This document shows positions 1-9,042 of a DNA stretch of 64,000 nt, one piece after another. The stretch comes from Aeromicrobium sp. 9AM. Its GTDB lineage: Bacteria > Actinomycetota > Actinomycetes > Propionibacteriales > Nocardioidaceae. The DNA is taken from assembly GCF_902506105.1 (NCBI RefSeq), contig NZ_LR733303.1, forward strand, positions 186,001 through 250,000, read 5' to 3'. The stretch's first letter is position 1; every line of letters begins with the position of its first letter. Made by a program: the position numbers and the translations under genes. Below the pieces are notes generated by a model, which made no database searches, was not told the origin of the DNA, and was given only the letters and a program-made list of their open reading frames with translations.

Positions 1-470
1 CGGTCAACGTGTTCGGCAACGGCATCCACGCCCTGCTGAGCCACCCTGAGCAGCTCGCCCGCGTGACGTCCGGCGAGGTGCCGATCGACGTCGCGCTCGA
101 GGAGCTCATCCGGTTCGACGCGCCGTTGCAGCTGTTCGAGCGTACGGCCACCAAGGACGTCAAGGTGTGTGGCGAGACGATCAAGGCCGGCCAGAAGATC
201 GCCTGCCTGATGGGGTCGGCCAACCGTGATGCCGACGCGTTCGACGACGCGGACACGTTCGACGTCGGCCGTGATCCCAACCCCCATGTCGGCTTCGGCA
301 TGGGCCTGCACTTCTGCCTCGGCGCGCCGCTCGCGCGGCTCGAGCTGCAGATCAGCCTCAAGACCCTGCTCGACCGCTTCCCCCGCCTCGCCTTGGCTGG
401 GGAGGCGCCGCGCCGCCCGACCTGGGTGCTGCGCGGCTTCGAGCGCATCCCCGTCACATCCGGTGGTTGA
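1..470 (+). CDS. Cytochrome P450, C-terminal part (5' end outside window)
   Basis: The reading frame is open from the left edge (first full codon at position 3), so only about 155 C-terminal residues are visible. Two P450 hallmarks are present: a K-helix ExxR (ELIR) and the haem-binding loop FGMGLHFCLGAPLAR, whose Cys is the proximal haem ligand. Bacterial class I P450s are about 400 residues and soluble, and receive electrons from a ferredoxin. The substrate cannot be told from this piece. The stop codon lies inside a palindromic repeat (462-542), which supplies the last Gly-Gly codons. Family assignment is firm; function beyond monooxygenase is unknown. Confidence 0.93.
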   Translation, partial: VNVFGNGIHALLSHPEQLARVTSGEVPIDVALEELIRFDAPLQLFERTATKDVKVCGETIKAGQKIACLMGSANRDADAFDDADTFDVGRDPNPHVGFGMGLHFCLGAPLARLELQISLKTLLDRFPRLALAGEAPRRPTWVLRGFERIPVTSGG

Positions 471-542
471 GGTGCGAAGGCCGCCCGCGGCCGATGGGGG
501 CACCTCCCGCGAGCGCCAGCGAGTGGGGGACTCGAAACCACC
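462..542. repeat. Interspersed palindromic repeat overlapping the P450 stop
   Basis: The ends are inverted, GGTGGTT (462-468) against AACCACC (536-542). The interior holds GC-rich blocks, including GGGGGCACCTCCC and a GAGCGCCAGCGAG stretch. Similar GGTGGTT...AACCACC elements are, from memory, common between genes in Nocardioidaceae. It overlaps the final codons of the P450 gene and ends 18 bp before deoA, so it may act as a terminator or processing hairpin between the two. It is seen once in this window. Confidence 0.6.
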
Positions 543-560
543 ACGACCAGGAGACACCGC

Positions 561-1844
561 ATGACCGAACCGTTCGATGCCGTTGAAGTGATCGCGGCCA
601 AGCGCGACAAGCACGAGCTCGACGACGCCCAGATCGACTGGGTCGTCGACGCCTACACCCGCGGGGTCGTCGCCGACGAGCAGATGTCGGCGCTCGCGAT
701 GGCCATCTTGCTCAACGGCATGAACCGGCGCGAGATCAGCAGGTGGACCGGCGCGATGATCGCCAGCGGTGAGCGCATGGACTTCTCGTCGCTGTCGTGG
801 GGCACCGCCGACAAGCACTCCACGGGGGGCGTCGGCGACAAGATCACGCTCCCGCTCGCACCGCTGGTCGCGGCCTGCGGTGTCGCGGTGCCGCAGCTGT
901 CGGGTCGGGGCCTGGGCCACACCGGCGGAACGCTCGACAAGCTCGAGGCGATCCCCGGCTGGCGGGCGGCGCTGACCAACGACGAGATGATGGCGCAGCT
1001 GGAGGACGTCGGTGCCGTGATCTGTGCGGCGGGCCCGGGCCTGGCACCGGCCGACAAGAAGCTCTACGCGCTGCGGGACGTCACCGGCACGGTCGAGGCG
1101 ATCCCGCTGATCGCCAGCTCGATCATGAGCAAGAAGATCGCCGAGGGCACCGGCGCCCTGGTGCTCGACGTCAAGGTCGGCTCCGGAGCCTTCATGAAAA
1201 CCGAGCCCATGGCGCGGGAGCTCGCGGAGACCATGGTCGCCCTCGGCAATGATGCGGGCGTCACGACCGTCGCGCTGCTCACCGACATGTCGACCCCGCT
1301 GGGCCTGACCGCCGGCAACGCCTGCGAGGTCGCCGAGTCCGTCGAGGTGCTCGCCGGCGGCGGCCCCGCCGATGTCGTCGAGCTGACCGTCGAGCTGGCC
1401 CGCGAGATGCTCACCGCTGCTGGCAAGGGCGACGTCGATCCTGCGGACGTACTCGCCTCAGGCGCCGCGATGGACGTGTGGAAGCGCATGATCTCCGCTC
1501 AAGGCGGCGACCCTGACGCGGCACTCCCCACCCCCAAGGAGACGCACGTGATCACCGCACCCACGTCGGGCACACTGACCCGTCTCGACGCCCTGAGCGT
1601 GGGCGTGGCGGCCTGGCGCCTCGGCGCCGGGCGATCCCGCCCGGGCGAGCAGGTGCAGGCCGCAGCGGGCGTCGTGATGCATGCCAAGCCCGGCGACCAG
1701 GTCACCGCAGGTCAGCCCCTGCTGACGCTGCAGACCGACACCCCGGAGCGGTTCGAGCGCGCGGTTGCAGCGCTCGACGAGGGGTACGACATCGGCACGG
1801 GGTCGCCGGACGTACCGTCCGTCGTGATCGACCGCATTCGTTAG
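561..1844 (+). CDS. deoA: Thymidine phosphorylase
   Basis: Cleaves thymidine and deoxyuridine with phosphate to the free base and 2-deoxyribose-1-phosphate in the cytoplasm. The 427 residues match the usual length of the family. The signature is clear: KHSTGGVGDK near residue 80 (phosphate-binding region), SGRGLGHTGGTLDKLE near residue 115, and a C-terminal alpha/beta hammerhead domain with SGTLTRLDALSVG. The ATG at 561 follows an AGGAGA ribosome site at about 8 nt. It heads a run of nucleoside genes: MaoC-like gene 8 bp on, then add. The product would feed the mutase at 26668 and deoC at 14938. Confidence 0.96.
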   Translation: MTEPFDAVEVIAAKRDKHELDDAQIDWVVDAYTRGVVADEQMSALAMAILLNGMNRREISRWTGAMIASGERMDFSSLSWGTADKHSTGGVGDKITLPLAPLVAACGVAVPQLSGRGLGHTGGTLDKLEAIPGWRAALTNDEMMAQLEDVGAVICAAGPGLAPADKKLYALRDVTGTVEAIPLIASSIMSKKIAEGTGALVLDVKVGSGAFMKTEPMARELAETMVALGNDAGVTTVALLTDMSTPLGLTAGNACEVAESVEVLAGGGPADVVELTVELAREMLTAAGKGDVDPADVLASGAAMDVWKRMISAQGGDPDAALPTPKETHVITAPTSGTLTRLDALSVGVAAWRLGAGRSRPGEQVQAAAGVVMHAKPGDQVTAGQPLLTLQTDTPERFERAVAALDEGYDIGTGSPDVPSVVIDRIR

Positions 1845-1852
1845 GTTGAGGT

Positions 1853-2308
1853 ATGCGCATCTTGAACAACAGCAAAGAGATCGCGGCGGCCGCCGGAGAA
1901 GAGCTCGGTGTCAGCGAGTGGGTGGCGATCACGCAGGAGCGGATCGACCTGTTCGCGGATGCGACGGGTGACCGCCAGTGGATCCACGTCGACCCAGAGC
2001 GTGCCGCGGACGGGCCGTTCGGTGCCACGGTCGCGCACGGCTATCTCACGCTGTCGATGCTGCCGTTCCTCGGAGCGCAGGTCTACGCGTTCGCAGGTGA
2101 CGTCGCACGGGTCAACTACGGCCTCAACAAGGTGCGATTCGTCTCGCCCGTGCTCGTTGGCTCCAAGGTGCGCAACCGCGTCGAGCTGCTCGAGGTCGAG
2201 GAGATCGAGAAGGGTCAGCGGGCGACGTTGCAGCACACCGTCGAGATCAAGGGCAAGGACAAGCCGGCCTGCGTGGCGGAGACCGTCGTGCTGCTCATGG
2301 CGTCATGA
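1853..2308 (+). CDS. MaoC-family hydratase (R-specific enoyl-CoA hydratase type)
   Basis: A 151-residue single hot-dog protein. The hydratase-2 motif is complete: FADATGDRQWIHVD around residues 34-47, giving Asp40 and His45 as the catalytic pair, followed by GPFGATVAHGYLTLSM. Such proteins hydrate trans-2-enoyl-CoA to (R)-3-hydroxyacyl-CoA, or act on related thioesters. The gene sits between deoA (8 bp upstream) and add (12 bp downstream), an odd place for an acyl-CoA enzyme. It is probably co-transcribed without sharing a pathway. TAGGTT lies 5 nt before the ATG and GAGGT directly before it, so either a leaderless promoter or a close ribosome site is possible. Confidence 0.9.
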   Translation: MRILNNSKEIAAAAGEELGVSEWVAITQERIDLFADATGDRQWIHVDPERAADGPFGATVAHGYLTLSMLPFLGAQVYAFAGDVARVNYGLNKVRFVSPVLVGSKVRNRVELLEVEEIEKGQRATLQHTVEIKGKDKPACVAETVVLLMAS

Positions 2309-2320
2309 CACGATGACCCT

Positions 2321-3403
2321 GTGAGTGCCACTTCCGAACAGATCGCCAAGGCCCCCAAGGTCGCCCTCCACGAGCACCTCGACGGAGGTGTACGCCCGGC
2401 CACGATCGTCGAGATCGCCGACGAGATCGGCCACGACCTGCCGGCCGGTGACGCGGAGTCTCTCGGCGTCTGGTTCGAGGAGGCGTCGAGCTCGGGTTCG
2501 CTCGAGCGATACCTCGAGACCTTCATCCACACCGTCGCGGTGATGCAGCGGCCAGAGGACCTGGCCCGCGTCGCCCGCGAAGCCGTCGTCGATCTTGCCA
2601 CCGACGGCGTCGTCTACGCCGAGCTGCGGTGGGCGCCCGAGCAGCACCTGTCGGCCGGACTCTCGCTCACCGAGACCGTCGAGGCCGTGCAGGAGGGCAT
2701 CGTCAAGGGTCAGGAGGAGGCGGCCGGACTCGGCCACCCGATCGTCGTTGGTCAGCTGCTCACGGCGATGCGGCACGCCAAGCGCGGGCTCGAGATCGCC
2801 GAGGTGGCCGTCCAGTACCGCGATCGCGGCGTCGCGGGCTTCGACATCGCCGGCGCCGAGGACGGCTTCCCGCCGATCCTGCACCTCGAGGCGTTCGAGT
2901 ACCTCCGCCGCGAGAACGCCCATTTCACGATCCACGCCGGCGAGGCGTTCGGCCTGCCGTCGATCTGGCAGGCCATCCAGCGATGCGGTGCCGAGCGTCT
3001 CGGTCACGGGGTGCGCATCGTCGACGACATCGACTTCGACGCCCCGGGCGGTCCCGTCCTCGGTCGCCTCGCGGCCTACATCCGCGATCGTCGCATCCCG
3101 CTCGAGATGTGCCCGTCGTCCAACCTGCAGACCAACGCCGTGCCCGACATGAGCTCGATCGCGGATCACCCGATCGGCAAGCTCAAGGACCTCGGCTTCC
3201 GTGTCACGGTCAACTGCGACAACCGGCTCATGAGCGGTACGTCGATGAGCCGGGAGTTCCAGCTCCTGGTCGACGCGTTCAGCTACGAGCTCAGCGACCT
3301 GCGCTGGTTCACGATCAACGCGATGAAGAGTGCGTTCCTGCCGTTCGACCAGCGCCTCGCGATCATCAACGACGTCATCAAGCCCCAGTACGCCGCGTTG
3401 TAG
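2321..3403 (+). CDS. add: Adenosine deaminase
   Basis: Converts adenosine and deoxyadenosine to inosine forms plus ammonia; cytoplasmic zinc enzyme of the TIM-barrel amidohydrolase group. The 360 residues carry all expected sites: HEH at residues 17-19 (zinc), TIHAGEAFG (catalytic Glu), ERLGHGVRI (zinc His), CPSSNLQT, and [12 protein letters not shown] with the catalytic Asp in the variant usual in actinobacteria. The GTG start at 2321 is 12 bp after the preceding stop. It works with deoA and the PNP at 29077 in nucleoside salvage. It converges on korB, with a 157-bp palindromic element in the gap. Confidence 0.95.
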   Translation: MSATSEQIAKAPKVALHEHLDGGVRPATIVEIADEIGHDLPAGDAESLGVWFEEASSSGSLERYLETFIHTVAVMQRPEDLARVAREAVVDLATDGVVYAELRWAPEQHLSAGLSLTETVEAVQEGIVKGQEEAAGLGHPIVVGQLLTAMRHAKRGLEIAEVAVQYRDRGVAGFDIAGAEDGFPPILHLEAFEYLRRENAHFTIHAGEAFGLPSIWQAIQRCGAERLGHGVRIVDDIDFDAPGGPVLGRLAAYIRDRRIPLEMCPSSNLQTNAVPDMSSIADHPIGKLKDLGFRVTVNCDNRLMSGTSMSREFQLLVDAFSYELSDLRWFTINAMKSAFLPFDQRLAIINDVIKPQYAAL

Positions 3404-3406
3404 ATC

Positions 3407-3563
3407 CGTTCCCTAAGGAGGCCGTCCACGGCCGACTGGGAGCGAGCTCTGCGAGCGAAGGGTGGTGAGGTGTCATGCTCGCTCGAGACTTTCGGCGTAC
3501 GTCCCTTCGGTCGCTCGTTCCTCGCTCCCTCCCGCTCCTCGCAGAGCTCGTCGCTAGGGGACG
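3407..3563. repeat. 157-bp palindromic interspersed element, copy 1
   Basis: Aligns without gaps over its whole length with copy 2 (36043-36199); I count 139 of 157 identical positions, with most differences in the central third. The ends are inverted (CGTTCCCTA against TAGGGGACG), and an inner pair CGAGCTCTGCGAG / CTCGCAGAGCTCG (13 bp, perfect) sits at element positions 37-49 and 132-144. It fills the convergent gap between add and korB and may serve as a bidirectional terminator. No long open frame or transposase is present, so it resembles a REP/MITE-type element. Confidence 0.85.
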
Positions 3564-3566
3564 TTG

Positions 3567-4622
3567 TTACGCCACGGTCCAGGCGTCGGGGCCGTCGAGC
3601 AGGTCCTGCAACGACGGGGTGTCGCCGGCGAGGGTGGCCTGCTCGCGGCTGAGGTCGTCGTACGCCGGACGGTCGACCTGTCGGAAGATGCCGATCGGCG
3701 CCCGGTGGACGACGCCGGCGTCGGTGATGCGGGACAGCGCGAACGCCGTGGTGGCATCCGGCGCGTGGGCGTCGTGGACCAGCACGTCGCCGGCGTTGGA
3801 GTCGTCGACCTCGACCACCTCGACACCACCCCCGGCCGTACGGACGACGCCGAGGTGGCCGTCGGCGCCGAACCGGATCGGCTCACCGTGCACGAGCGGG
3901 ATGATCGCGTCGTCCCGGGTCTCCGGATCCTTGACGGCATCGAATGCGCCATCGTTGAAGATCGGGCAGTTCTGGTAGATCTCGACCAGCGACGTGCCGC
4001 GGTGCCGCGCCGCTGCCGAGAGCACCGCCGTGAGGTGCTTGCGGTCGGAGTCGATCGTGCGGGCCACGAACGTGGCCTCGGCACCGAGCGCGAGCGACAG
4101 GGGGTTGAGGGGTGCGTCGATCGAGCCATACGGAGTGGACTTGGTGACCTTGCCGGGCTCGGAGGTGGGGGAGTACTGGCCCTTGGTGAGCCCGTAGATG
4201 CGGTTGTTGAACAGCAGGATCGTCATGTTGACGTTGCGACGCAGCGCGTGGATCAGGTGGTTGCCGCCGATCGACAGCGCATCGCCGTCGCCCGTCACGA
4301 CCCACACGCTGAGGTCACCGCGGGTCGTCGCGATCCCGGTCGCGATCGCGGGTGCGCGCCCGTGGATCGAGTGCATGCCGTAGGTGTCGAGGTAGTAGGG
4401 GAAGCGGGCGGCGCAGCCGATGCCGGAGATGAACACGATGTTCTCGCGGCGCAGCCCCAGCTCGGGCATGAAGCCCTGCACGGCGGCGAGGATCGCGTAG
4501 TCGCCGCACCCGGGGCACCAGCGGACCTCCTGGTCGGAGGAGAACTCCTTGCGGGTCTGTGGCTCGTCGGTCGTGGGTACGCCCTCGAGCCCGTGCCCGG
4601 GCATGCCAAGATCGATGCTCAT
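3567..4622 (-). CDS. korB: 2-oxoacid:ferredoxin oxidoreductase, beta subunit
   Basis: The thiamine-diphosphate half of the oxygen-tolerant KorAB enzyme, which oxidises 2-oxoglutarate (or a related 2-oxoacid) and passes electrons to ferredoxin. Visible sites are WCPGCGDYAIL and GIGCAARFPYY (Fe-S cysteines), the thiamine-binding GDGDALSIGGNH leading to FNNRIYGLTKGQYSPTS, and YQNCPIFNDGAF. Length 351 residues, normal. I start at the ATG at 4622 because it overlaps the korA stop as ATGA; an in-frame ATG at 4640 lies inside korA and is less likely. It is translationally coupled to korA. Confidence 0.95.
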   Translation of the reverse strand: MSIDLGMPGHGLEGVPTTDEPQTRKEFSSDQEVRWCPGCGDYAILAAVQGFMPELGLRRENIVFISGIGCAARFPYYLDTYGMHSIHGRAPAIATGIATTRGDLSVWVVTGDGDALSIGGNHLIHALRRNVNMTILLFNNRIYGLTKGQYSPTSEPGKVTKSTPYGSIDAPLNPLSLALGAEATFVARTIDSDRKHLTAVLSAAARHRGTSLVEIYQNCPIFNDGAFDAVKDPETRDDAIIPLVHGEPIRFGADGHLGVVRTAGGGVEVVEVDDSNAGDVLVHDAHAPDATTAFALSRITDAGVVHRAPIGIFRQVDRPAYDDLSREQATLAGDTPSLQDLLDGPDAWTVA

Positions 4623-6481
4623 TCGCCCTCCTTGATGCACAGCTCGATGAAGTGCTGGCCGAGCTCGGCGGCGCCGAAGGGCATGCCGCGCACGGCGTTG
4701 TAGCCCTCGGCGTCGACGAGGTACTTGGCGCGCAGCAGGCCGCGGAGCTGGCCGAGGTTCATCTCCGGCACGATGACCCGGTCGTACGCCGCGAGCACCT
4801 CGCCGAGATTGGCCGGGAACGGGTTGAGGTGCCGAAGGTGCGCTTGCGCGATGCGGTGCCCTGCGACGCGCGCCCGGCGGCAGCCCGCGCCGATCGGGCC
4901 GTAGGTCGAGCCCCAGCCGATCACGAGGATCTTGGCGTGGCCGTCAGGGTCGTCGACCTCGATCTCGGGGATCGTGTTGGCGATGCCGTCGATCTTGGCC
5001 TGACGCAGCCGGACCATGTGGTCGTGGTTGGCCGGGTCGTACGAGATGTCGCCCGTGCCGTCGGCCTTCTCCAACCCGCCGATGCGGTGCTCGAGGCCGG
5101 CGACGCCCGGCGGGGCCCACGGCCGGGCGAGGGTCTGCGGGTCGCGGTCGTACGGCATGAACGCGACGTCGGGGTCGGCCGTCGCGAAGCCGGGCTCGAT
5201 CCGCGGCAGCGATGCGACATCCGGCAGGCTCCACGGCTCGGAGCCGTTGGCGAGGTAGCCGTCGGACAGCAGGATGACCGGGGTCCGGTAGGTGATCGCG
5301 ATCCGCGCGGCCTCGAGAGCCGCGTCGAAGCAGTCGGCGGGGGACTGCGCCGCGACGACCGGCACGGGCGCCTCGCCGTTGCGGCCGTTCATCGCCTGCA
5401 ACAGGTCGGACTGCTCGGTCTTGGTCGGCAGGCCGGTCGACGGGCCACCACGCTGCACGTCGATGATGACGAGAGGCAGCTCGAGCATCACCGCGAGGCC
5501 GATCGTCTCGCCCTTGAGCGCGAGCCCCGGCCCCGAGGTCGTGGTGACACCGAGCGCGCCACCGAAGCTCGCGCCGAGGGTCGCGCCGATGCCGGCGATC
5601 TCGTCCTCGGCCTGGAACGTGGTGACGCCGAACGCCTTGTGCTTCGACAGCTCGTGAAGGATGTCGGACGCCGGGGTGATGGGGTAGGCGCCGAGGAACA
5701 CCTGCAGGCCCGACAGCTGGCCGGCGGCGACGACGCCGTACGACAGCGCGGTGTTGCCGGTGATGTTGCGATAGCGCCCGGACGGGATCACGGCGGGCTT
5801 GACGACATACCTGACGGCGAACGACTCGGTCGTCTCGCCGTAGTTGTAGCCCGTGCGCAGGGCCGCCACGTTGGCGTCGCGGATGGCGGGCGCACCGGCG
5901 AACTTCTTGTCGAGGAACGCGATGCTGCCGTCGATCGGCCGGCCGAACATCCAGCTGACAAGACCCAGGGCGAACATGTTCTTGGCCCGCGACGCGTCCT
6001 TGCGTGAGAGGCCGAACTCCTCGACGGCGCCGACCGTCAGGCCGGTCAGGTCGATCGCGTGCAGCTGGTAGTCGCTGAGCGATCCGTCCTCGAGCGGGTT
6101 GGAGTCGTAGCCGACCCGCTTGAGGTTGCGGGTGGTGAACTCGTGGGCGTCGACGATCGCGGTGCCACCGGCCTGCAGGTCGCCGATGTTGGCCTTGAGC
6201 GCGGCAGGGTTCATCGCGACCAGGACGTCGGGATGGTCGCCCGGCGTGAGGATGTCGTAGTCGGCGAAGTGGATCTGGAACGACGAGACGCCCGGCAGGG
6301 TGCCGGCCGGCGCGCGGATCTCAGCGGGGAAGTTGGGCAGCGTCGACAGGTCGTTGCCGAAGTCCGCCGTCTCCTGCGTGAACCGGTCACCCGTCAGCTG
6401 CATGCCGTCGCCGGAGTCACCGGCAAAACGTATGACGACACGGGTGAGCTCTTCCGTCGACCTGGACGTCGTCATCGCCAC
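4619..6481 (-). CDS. korA: 2-oxoacid:ferredoxin oxidoreductase, fused gamma-alpha subunit
   Basis: The 620 residues comprise an N-terminal gamma domain (RFAGDSGDGMQLTGDRF, residues about 16-190) and an alpha domain (GNTALSYGVVAAGQ, AYPITPASDI, FQAEDEIAG, TTTSGPGLALKGE, residues about 230-600). Together with KorB it forms the KGOR complex that can replace 2-oxoglutarate dehydrogenase in actinobacterial TCA cycles. The GTG at 6481 is used here; an ATG two codons in (6475) with AAGG upstream is equally good. It lies downstream of lon on the same strand, separated by a 43-nt dyad (6537-6579), so it probably has its own promoter. Confidence 0.95.
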   Translation of the reverse strand: MAMTTSRSTEELTRVVIRFAGDSGDGMQLTGDRFTQETADFGNDLSTLPNFPAEIRAPAGTLPGVSSFQIHFADYDILTPGDHPDVLVAMNPAALKANIGDLQAGGTAIVDAHEFTTRNLKRVGYDSNPLEDGSLSDYQLHAIDLTGLTVGAVEEFGLSRKDASRAKNMFALGLVSWMFGRPIDGSIAFLDKKFAGAPAIRDANVAALRTGYNYGETTESFAVRYVVKPAVIPSGRYRNITGNTALSYGVVAAGQLSGLQVFLGAYPITPASDILHELSKHKAFGVTTFQAEDEIAGIGATLGASFGGALGVTTTSGPGLALKGETIGLAVMLELPLVIIDVQRGGPSTGLPTKTEQSDLLQAMNGRNGEAPVPVVAAQSPADCFDAALEAARIAITYRTPVILLSDGYLANGSEPWSLPDVASLPRIEPGFATADPDVAFMPYDRDPQTLARPWAPPGVAGLEHRIGGLEKADGTGDISYDPANHDHMVRLRQAKIDGIANTIPEIEVDDPDGHAKILVIGWGSTYGPIGAGCRRARVAGHRIAQAHLRHLNPFPANLGEVLAAYDRVIVPEMNLGQLRGLLRAKYLVDAEGYNAVRGMPFGAAELGQHFIELCIKEGE

Positions 6482-6536
6482 CTGCCTTCGTGTGCTCTAC
6501 AACACACCGTACCCACATGCGGGGCAGCACATCGGC

Positions 6537-6579
6537 GTTGGGCCCAGTAAAACGAGAACGTGTTCTACATGGGCCCAAC
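6537..6579 (-). promoter_or_regulatory. Nested inverted repeat between lon and korA
   Basis: Perfect outer arms GTTGGGCCCA (6537-6546) and TGGGCCCAAC (6570-6579) enclose a second dyad AGAAC-GT-GTTCT. It starts 11 bp past the lon stop and ends 56 bp before korA. As RNA it would be a strong hairpin without a U-run, as many actinobacterial terminators are. The inner AGAAC/GTTCT could instead be a protein operator for korAB. The sequence alone does not decide. Confidence 0.6.
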
Positions 6580-6589
6580 GGCGACGCGG

Positions 6590-8920
6590 CTAGGCAGCCA
6601 GTGTGGCGCCGACCTCGGCAACCGGCTCGAGCGCCAGCGCCAGGATCTCGGCGACGTCGGCCACGGGGCGTACGTCGAGCTCGGCCAGCACGTCCTCGGG
6701 CACGTCGACGAGGTCCACCTCGTTGCGCGCCGGGATGAAGACGGTCTTGAGACCGGCCCGCTGCGCGGCCATGAGCTTCTGCTTGACGCCACCGATCGGC
6801 AGCACGCGACCATTGAGGGTGACCTCGCCGGTCATCCCGACATCGGCCCGGACGTTGCGGCCAAGGGCCAGCGACGTCAGCGCCGTGACCATCGTGACGC
6901 CTGCGGACGGACCGTCCTTGGGCACCGCGCCGGCCGGCACGTGCAGGTGGATCGCCCGCTCGAGCGTCGCCGGGTCGATGCCGATCGCGTCGGCGTGCGA
7001 GCGTACGTATGACAGCGCGATCTGCGCCGACTCCTTCATGACGTCGCCCAGCTGGCCGGTGATCGCGAGGCTGCGATCGCCGTCGTACGCGCTGGCCTCG
7101 ATGAACAGCACGTCGCCGCCGAGCCCGGTCACCGCAAGTCCGGTCGAGACGCCGGGCACCGCTGTGCGCTCCTCCGACTCCGGGGTGAACCGGGGCCGGC
7201 CGACGTAGTCGACGAGGGTCTTCTCGTCGACGACGACGGGCTTCGCCACGTCCGGATCAGTCAGCTTCGTCGTGACCTTGCGGAAGACCTTGGCGAGCAG
7301 CCGCTCCATCTGGCGGACGCCGGCCTCACGCGTGTAGGACGCCGCGATCTCGCGCAGAGCCTCGTCGGTGACCTCGACCTCGTCGGTGGTCAGCGCAGCA
7401 CGCTCGAGCTGACGCGGAGCGAGGTACGTACGCGCGATCGCGACCTTGTCGTCCTCGGTGTAGCCGTCGAGCTGCACGAGCTCCATGCGGTCGAGCAACG
7501 GCTGCGGGATCTGCTCGATGACGTTGGCGGTCGCCAGGAACAGCACGTCCGACAGGTCCAGGTCGAGGTCGAGGTAGTGGTCGCGGAACGTGTGGTTCTG
7601 CGCCGGGTCGAGCACCTCGAGCAGCGCCGCCGCGGGATCGCCGCGGTAGTCGGCGCCGACCTTGTCGATCTCGTCGAGCAGGACGACGGGGTTCATCGAT
7701 CCGGCCTCGCCGATCGCACGGACCAGGCGGCCCGGCAGCGCACCGACGTACGTACGACGGTGCCCGCGGATCTCGGCCTCGTCACGTACGCCGCCGAGGG
7801 CCACGCGGACGAAGTTGCGGCCCAGTGCGCGGGCCACGCTCTCGCCCAGCGACGTCTTGCCGACGCCGGGAGGGCCGACGAGCGCCATGACGGCGCCGGA
7901 CCCGCGTCCGCCGACGACCTCGAGACCGCGCTCGCTGCGACGGGCGCGCACCGCGAGGTACTCCACGATGCGGTCCTTGACGTCGTCGAGGCCGTGGTGG
8001 TCGGCGTCGAGCACCTCGCGCGCGGCGGCGATGTCGGCGTTGTCCTCGGTCTTGACACCCCATGGGAGCTCCAGCACGGTGTCGAGCCACGTGCGGATGT
8101 AGCCGGACTCGGGGTTCTGGTCGCTGCCACGCTCGAGCTTGCCGACCTCGCGCAGGGCGGCCTTGCGGACGTCCTCCGGGAGGTCCGCCTCCTCGACCCG
8201 GGCGCGGTAGTCCTGGGTGCCTTCGGGCTCGTCGTCACCGAGCTCCTTGCGGATCGCGGCGAGCTGCTGGCGCAGCACGAACTCGCGCTGGTTCTTGTCG
8301 ATGCTCTCCTGCACCGACTCGGAGATCTTCTCGTTGACCTCGCTCTCGGCGAGGTAGGAGCGCGCCCACTCGATCAGCAGGGTCAGCCGCAGCTCGACCT
8401 CAGGGGTCTCGAGGAGCTCGCGCTTCTGCTCGAGGTCGAGGTACGACGCGTAGCCCGCGGTGTCAGCGAGGGCGCTCGGGTCGGTCAGGCGCTGCACGGA
8501 GTCGATGACCTGCCATGCGTTGCGCTTCTGCAGGATCGTCACGAGCAGGCCCTTGTAGTCGCCGGCCAGCTCGCGGGCGTACTCGGTGACCGGCTCGTCG
8601 TCGATCAGCTCGGCCTCGACCCAGAGCGCGGCGCCGGGGCCGGTCACGCCGCCCTGGATGTGGGCGCGCTGCTCGGCCTGGATCACGGCGCCGGGCCCAC
8701 CGCCGGGGAGGCGGCCGACCTGCTGGATGGAGGCGATCACGCCGTGGGTGGCGTAACGGTCCTCGAGCCGCGGGGCGACCAGGAGTTGGTCGTCATTGCT
8801 GGTGCGGGCGGCGTCGACGGCGGCGCGGGCGGCGTCGTCGAGCTCGATGGGAACGACCATGCCGGGCAGGACGACGACGTCCTCGAGCGCCAGCACGGGG
8901 AAGGCTTTCAGTTCACTCAC
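6590..8920 (-). CDS. lon: Lon ATP-dependent protease
   Basis: Degrades misfolded and some regulatory proteins in the cytoplasm. The 776 residues give a LON substrate-binding domain (1 to about 200, starting FPVLALEDVVVLPGMVVP), an AAA+ module with Walker A GPPGVGKTSL and Walker B VVLLDEIDK, and a C-terminal protease domain. Catalytic Ser is in KDGPSAGV (near residue 670) and Lys in GGVKQKLMAAQ (near 715). The GTG start is preceded by GGAGAG. A HAIR-like inverted repeat lies 15 bp upstream, pointing to HspR repression and heat induction, as known for lon in Streptomyces. It is divergent from the E1 gene at 9043. Confidence 0.97.
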   Translation of the reverse strand: MSELKAFPVLALEDVVVLPGMVVPIELDDAARAAVDAARTSNDDQLLVAPRLEDRYATHGVIASIQQVGRLPGGGPGAVIQAEQRAHIQGGVTGPGAALWVEAELIDDEPVTEYARELAGDYKGLLVTILQKRNAWQVIDSVQRLTDPSALADTAGYASYLDLEQKRELLETPEVELRLTLLIEWARSYLAESEVNEKISESVQESIDKNQREFVLRQQLAAIRKELGDDEPEGTQDYRARVEEADLPEDVRKAALREVGKLERGSDQNPESGYIRTWLDTVLELPWGVKTEDNADIAAAREVLDADHHGLDDVKDRIVEYLAVRARRSERGLEVVGGRGSGAVMALVGPPGVGKTSLGESVARALGRNFVRVALGGVRDEAEIRGHRRTYVGALPGRLVRAIGEAGSMNPVVLLDEIDKVGADYRGDPAAALLEVLDPAQNHTFRDHYLDLDLDLSDVLFLATANVIEQIPQPLLDRMELVQLDGYTEDDKVAIARTYLAPRQLERAALTTDEVEVTDEALREIAASYTREAGVRQMERLLAKVFRKVTTKLTDPDVAKPVVVDEKTLVDYVGRPRFTPESEERTAVPGVSTGLAVTGLGGDVLFIEASAYDGDRSLAITGQLGDVMKESAQIALSYVRSHADAIGIDPATLERAIHLHVPAGAVPKDGPSAGVTMVTALTSLALGRNVRADVGMTGEVTLNGRVLPIGGVKQKLMAAQRAGLKTVFIPARNEVDLVDVPEDVLAELDVRPVADVAEILALALEPVAEVGATLAA

Positions 8921-8935
8921 GGGTCTCTCCTCAGA

Positions 8936-8956
8936 GTTGAGTCTGATGGGCTCAAC
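8936..8956 (-). promoter_or_regulatory. HAIR-like operator (HspR site) upstream of lon
   Basis: Reads GTTGAGT-N7-GCTCAAC. The HspR-associated inverted repeat is CTTGAGT-N7-ACTCAAG, so the TTGAG-N9-CTCAA core and the spacing match exactly and 11 of 14 arm bases agree. It lies 15 bp before the lon GTG, where bound repressor would block transcription. HspR control of lon is established in Streptomyces; its use here is inferred. Confidence 0.75.
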
Positions 8957-9030
8957 TGTCGGCGAGGGGTCGGCATTCCGCTGGGTGACCCGTGTTCGCT
9001 GAGGGCGGACTCGGTGGTCCGGCCGCGCGA

Positions 9031-9042
9031 TACCTTGGCTCC
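9031..9042 (+). promoter_or_regulatory. Leaderless -10 region of the E1 gene
   Basis: TACCTT (9031-9036) is followed by exactly 6 nt and the ATG at 9043, with no ribosome site. This is the spacing of leaderless actinobacterial promoters and decides the start over an upstream in-frame GTG at 8992. Confidence 0.6.

Noticed and set aside
6551..6566. KstR-type operator (TnnAACnnGTTnnA) between lon and korA
   Set aside because: One conserved outer base is missing, and neither lon nor korAB belongs to the sterol regulon. Kept only as part of a nested dyad.
8992..9042. Extension of the E1 protein to the GTG at 8992
   Set aside because: The added 17 residues are unlike the family, and the TACCTT-N6-ATG arrangement favours 9043.
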